Assembly (NCBI RefSeq): GCF_003589925.1
Contig: NZ_CP032382.1
Location: 4,898,001 to 4,962,000, forward strand
DNA length: 64,000 nt
Origin: Chryseolinea soli
Lineage (GTDB): Bacteria; Bacteroidota; Bacteroidia; Cytophagales; Cyclobacteriaceae
Direction: 5' to 3'
Shown: piece after piece, positions 61,821 to 64,000 of the stretch
How the letters are laid out: each line of letters starts with the position of its first letter
Position numbering within the stretch: the first letter of the stretch is position 1
Program-made: the position numbers and the translations under genes
The notes under the pieces: model-generated
Databases searched by the model: none
Seen by the model: only the letters and a program-made list of their open reading frames with translations
Told to the model about the DNA's origin: nothing

Positions 61821-63220
61821 ACACCGCGAAGTCGTTACGGCTTGCCTTTTCCTTTTTCGCGCTGGTCACCTTGCAGGCGTGCGCCACCTACTATCAGCAA
61901 CACCTCGACTTCAATTATGAATTCGAACACGGCGACTTGCAGCAGGCGCTCAACGCGCTGAAGGGCAGCGAGGCCGAAAGCAAATCAAGGTTTCTCTTCT
62001 TTGCCAATAAAGGTTTGCTCCTCTCGGTTCTTGGAGACTACGAAGAGAGCAATGCTTTTCTGGAAAAAGCTTTTCTTTTTGGAGAAGACTATCGCATCAA
62101 CTATTTCAACGAAGGGGTTTCCTATTTCACCAATCCCAATTTCACCGTCTATCGCGGCGAGGACCACGAACATCTGATGGTGTTGTATTTCAAAGCGATC
62201 AACTACTTGAAAATGAATCAACCGCAGGATGCGCTGGTGGAGTGCCGCCGGCTCAACATCCGGTTGAACCAGCTCACGGATAAATATTCTTCGCCACACA
62301 AGTTGCAACGCGACGCCTTCATCCATGCGCTGATGGGCATCATCTATCAATCGACCAAAGACTACAACAACGCTTTCATTGCCTATCGCAATGCCTTGGA
62401 TGTGTATGAGAATGAGTATGCAAAAATGTTTCACATGACCGTTCCCGAGCAATTGCAAAAGGACCTGGTGAACACAGCCTATTGGACCGGCTTTATGGAT
62501 GAGTTTGAAAACTATAAGACCAAATTCGGCATGCAGGACTACACACCAGTTCAACCCGACGCCGAGCTGGTATTTTTCTGGCACAACGGACTGGCTCCTG
62601 TAAAGACAGAATGGGGCATCAACTTTGTGATTGCGCCCGGCCCGGGCAACACGATGTTGTTCACCAACGAGTCCATGGGCATGGTTTTTTCATTTCCGGT
62701 GGAAGAAGAAAACGATCGCCGGGGTCTGGCCGCCTTGCAGATCTATCGTGTGGTGTTCCCGCGCTATGTGGAGCGCCCCCTGTATTTTCAAACCGCCAAC
62801 CTGGAAACCAATGGCACCGAATATCCGCTGCAACTGGCCGAAGACGTGAGCAAGGTCGCCTTCCAAAGCCTGCGGCAGCGCATGCTGCAAGAGTTCGCCA
62901 AAGGATTGCTGCGGGCCGCCCTGAAAAAAGTGACCGAACAAAGTCTGCGCAAAAAAGATGAGGGCCTGGGCGCTTTGCTGGGCGTGGTGAACGCGGCCAC
63001 CGAAAAAGCCGACACGCGCAACTGGCAAACCCTTCCGCACAGCATTTTTTATTCGCGGATCCCGCTGGTGGCCGATGAGAAAAATGAAGTGAAGCTAAAA
63101 CTGCTGCCGGGCGAGGGGAGTGGCACGGACTATTCGTTCACCTACCAGCCCCAAAAAGGAAGGACACTATTTCACACGTTCTCGTCGTTAGAGTCGTTGG
63201 CGCCGAGCTATAGTTTTTAG
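61817..63220 (+). CDS. COG3014-like lipoprotein with TPR region
   Basis: 467 residues from ATG 61817. Signal peptide with lipobox LQAC (about residue 22), TPR-like helices (ALNALKGSEAESKSRFLFFA, NAFIAYRNALDVYE), then a beta-rich domain (VFFWHNGLAPVKTEWGINFV). Matches uncharacterised COG3014 proteins that occur next to LpoB-like genes. Start overlaps the LpoB stop. Role in cell envelope inferred. Confidence 0.82.
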   Translation: MNTAKSLRLAFSFFALVTLQACATYYQQHLDFNYEFEHGDLQQALNALKGSEAESKSRFLFFANKGLLLSVLGDYEESNAFLEKAFLFGEDYRINYFNEGVSYFTNPNFTVYRGEDHEHLMVLYFKAINYLKMNQPQDALVECRRLNIRLNQLTDKYSSPHKLQRDAFIHALMGIIYQSTKDYNNAFIAYRNALDVYENEYAKMFHMTVPEQLQKDLVNTAYWTGFMDEFENYKTKFGMQDYTPVQPDAELVFFWHNGLAPVKTEWGINFVIAPGPGNTMLFTNESMGMVFSFPVEEENDRRGLAALQIYRVVFPRYVERPLYFQTANLETNGTEYPLQLAEDVSKVAFQSLRQRMLQEFAKGLLRAALKKVTEQSLRKKDEGLGALLGVVNAATEKADTRNWQTLPHSIFYSRIPLVADEKNEVKLKLLPGEGSGTDYSFTYQPQKGRTLFHTFSSLESLAPSYSF

Positions 63221-63393
63221 GATGAAACCGGATGAAATTCATAGGGCGTTCCGACGCGATGACGCGCAGGACACAGCACTTCGCCGACATTCCGGTTCCA
63301 AATTTCGCCCCGCACGGCCCGGCAATAGGATGATTCCGGAATTTGAGTTACCTTTAAAACCCAATGGCCAGATTATGAACGGCTTACATTTTT

Positions 63394-63401
63394 TAACTTT
63401 G
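63394..63401 (+). promoter_or_regulatory. -7 promoter element for the terminal OMP gene
   Basis: TAACTTTG, exact match to TAnnTTTG. Transcription near 63408 means the 62-codon frame 63222-63410 is not the gene and the next gene starts at 63422 or later. Confidence 0.45.
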
Positions 63402-63421
63402 GAAGCATAAACCGGTTTTTT

Positions 63422-64000
63422 CTGAGACGTTTTACAGCAATAGTGGCGCTTGTTGTCGTTTGCCTGGCTACCCTGCCGGAAAAGGCGTTGGCGCAATACG
63501 AAAGTGAAAGCGATGCATCGATCCCCCTGGAAAATTTCTACATCAAACGTCAGGGCGTCGGCACGCTGCGCAAGATCCTGAGCAAGGTCACCTTTGGCCT
63601 GAGCACGGGGTATGGTAGCACCACGTTCAAGCACGACCTGAGCGGCTATGGCATCTTGCAAAACCCGGATTCCATGCCCAAACTCTTCAAGCCCGCCAGT
63701 GTCGGGGCCGGTTACACCAATTGGGTGAACAAGATGACCGCCACGGGCAACACCGTGCAACCCGGGTCGTTCCAGGTGAACTCCGACACCACCAAGCTGG
63801 GGTTTAAAAGCAAATCGTTTAGTATCCCCATCAAGGCCACGCTCCACGTGGAGTTCGATCGCTACCGGATCGGCGGAGGATATTCCATCGAATACATGAA
63901 CATGGGCACGTTCAAGCCCACGAGCTATGGCGACAAGATCAATTCGTTTAACACGGACTTCTCCAGCTTTTTCCTGAAGAAATATTTCGGGATGATCGGT
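63422..64000 (+). CDS. Outer-membrane protein, partial (cut by window end)
   Basis: Incomplete 3' end. A signal peptide (RRFTAIVALVVVCLATLP, cleavage after ALAQ) precedes ESESDASIPLENFYIKRQGV and beta-strands (FGLSTGYGSTTFKHDL, VGAGYTNWVNKMT, YRIGGGYSIEYMNMG), suggesting a barrel. No ATG is available: CTG 63422 gives a perfect signal peptide, GTG 63443 a shorter one. Unknown function, follows the LpoB/COG3014 pair by about 200 bp. Confidence 0.65.
   Translation, partial: MRRFTAIVALVVVCLATLPEKALAQYESESDASIPLENFYIKRQGVGTLRKILSKVTFGLSTGYGSTTFKHDLSGYGILQNPDSMPKLFKPASVGAGYTNWVNKMTATGNTVQPGSFQVNSDTTKLGFKSKSFSIPIKATLHVEFDRYRIGGGYSIEYMNMGTFKPTSYGDKINSFNTDFSSFFLKKYFGMIG

Noticed and set aside
63222..63410. 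62-codon open frame after the COG3014-like gene
   Set aside because: Low-complexity basic sequence, no motif, and a TAnnTTTG promoter for the next gene lies inside it.

Overview
The window looks like a chromosomal segment from a free-living Bacteroidota bacterium, most likely order Cytophagales (Chryseolinea/Ohtaekwangia-like). This taxonomic call is inferred from gene families, not from a database search. The indicators are a FecI/FecR-SusC-SusD cassette, many 800-residue FtsX/MacB-type permeases, a T9SS-sorted subtilase, promoters with the Bacteroidota -7 element TAnnTTTG, and a Bacteroidota-style SRP RNA. No rRNA, tRNA, prophage, transposase or CRISPR array was seen.

Layout. 0-2.6 kb: orphan FtsX-type permease with a terminator. 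2.7-3.3 kb: AT-rich DUF2247-like gene. 3.4-10.5 kb: ECF sigma, FecR anti-sigma, SusC with STN domain, SusD, terminator; a trans-envelope-regulated uptake system. 10.5-12.4 kb: ABC-2 ATPase and permease. 12.5-13.2 kb: two AT-rich unknown genes. 13.3-19.0 kb: a sigma-54 two-component system (histidine kinase plus NtrC-type activator). It is flanked by two gene sets that each have a sigma-54-like -24/-12 element: leftward, Rnk/GreA-like factor, membrane-anchored deaminase and a 63-aa protein; rightward, Cys-rich protein, YwqK/MORN protein, 38-aa membrane peptide and TerC. 19.1-22.7 kb: TPR protein and two AT-rich unknowns. 22.8-30.3 kb: a second FtsX permease, a repeat-bearing convergent intergenic region, small secreted proteins, AI-2E family transporter, HAD phosphatase, GNAT, outer-membrane protein.

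30.5-34 kb: SGNH hydrolase, TauE/SafE transporter, serine acetyltransferase and cysteine synthase. 33.9-38.8 kb (minus): secreted protein with a Hint domain, Tat-exported aminotransferase, Tat-exported flavin amine oxidase, DUF4142 protein. 39-46.6 kb: Dps, K+/H+ antiporter, two more FtsX permeases. 46.7-52.3 kb: lipoprotein, L-2-hydroxyglutarate oxidase, class II amidotransferase, YfiR plus a sensor that lacks a kinase. 52.3-54.3 kb (minus): FtsE, transaldolase-like fructose-6-phosphate aldolase, SRP RNA, small unknown. 54.3-58 kb: GNAT, orphan ECF sigma, Tat-exported intradiol dioxygenase fused to a DUF3471-like domain, MscS, TrpF-like paralog. 58-64 kb: lipoprotein, T9SS subtilase, ribulose-phosphate epimerase, LpoB-like lipoprotein, COG3014-like lipoprotein and a truncated outer-membrane protein.

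The most notable signals are the apparent sigma-54 regulon around the two-component system (14.1-19.0 kb), a heptameric repeat lying in the sense direction just after stop codons of four genes, the periplasmic Hint-domain protein, and the YfiR/kinase-less sensor pair. Starts were chosen from signal peptides, motifs and promoter positions and differ in several places from the longest open frame.
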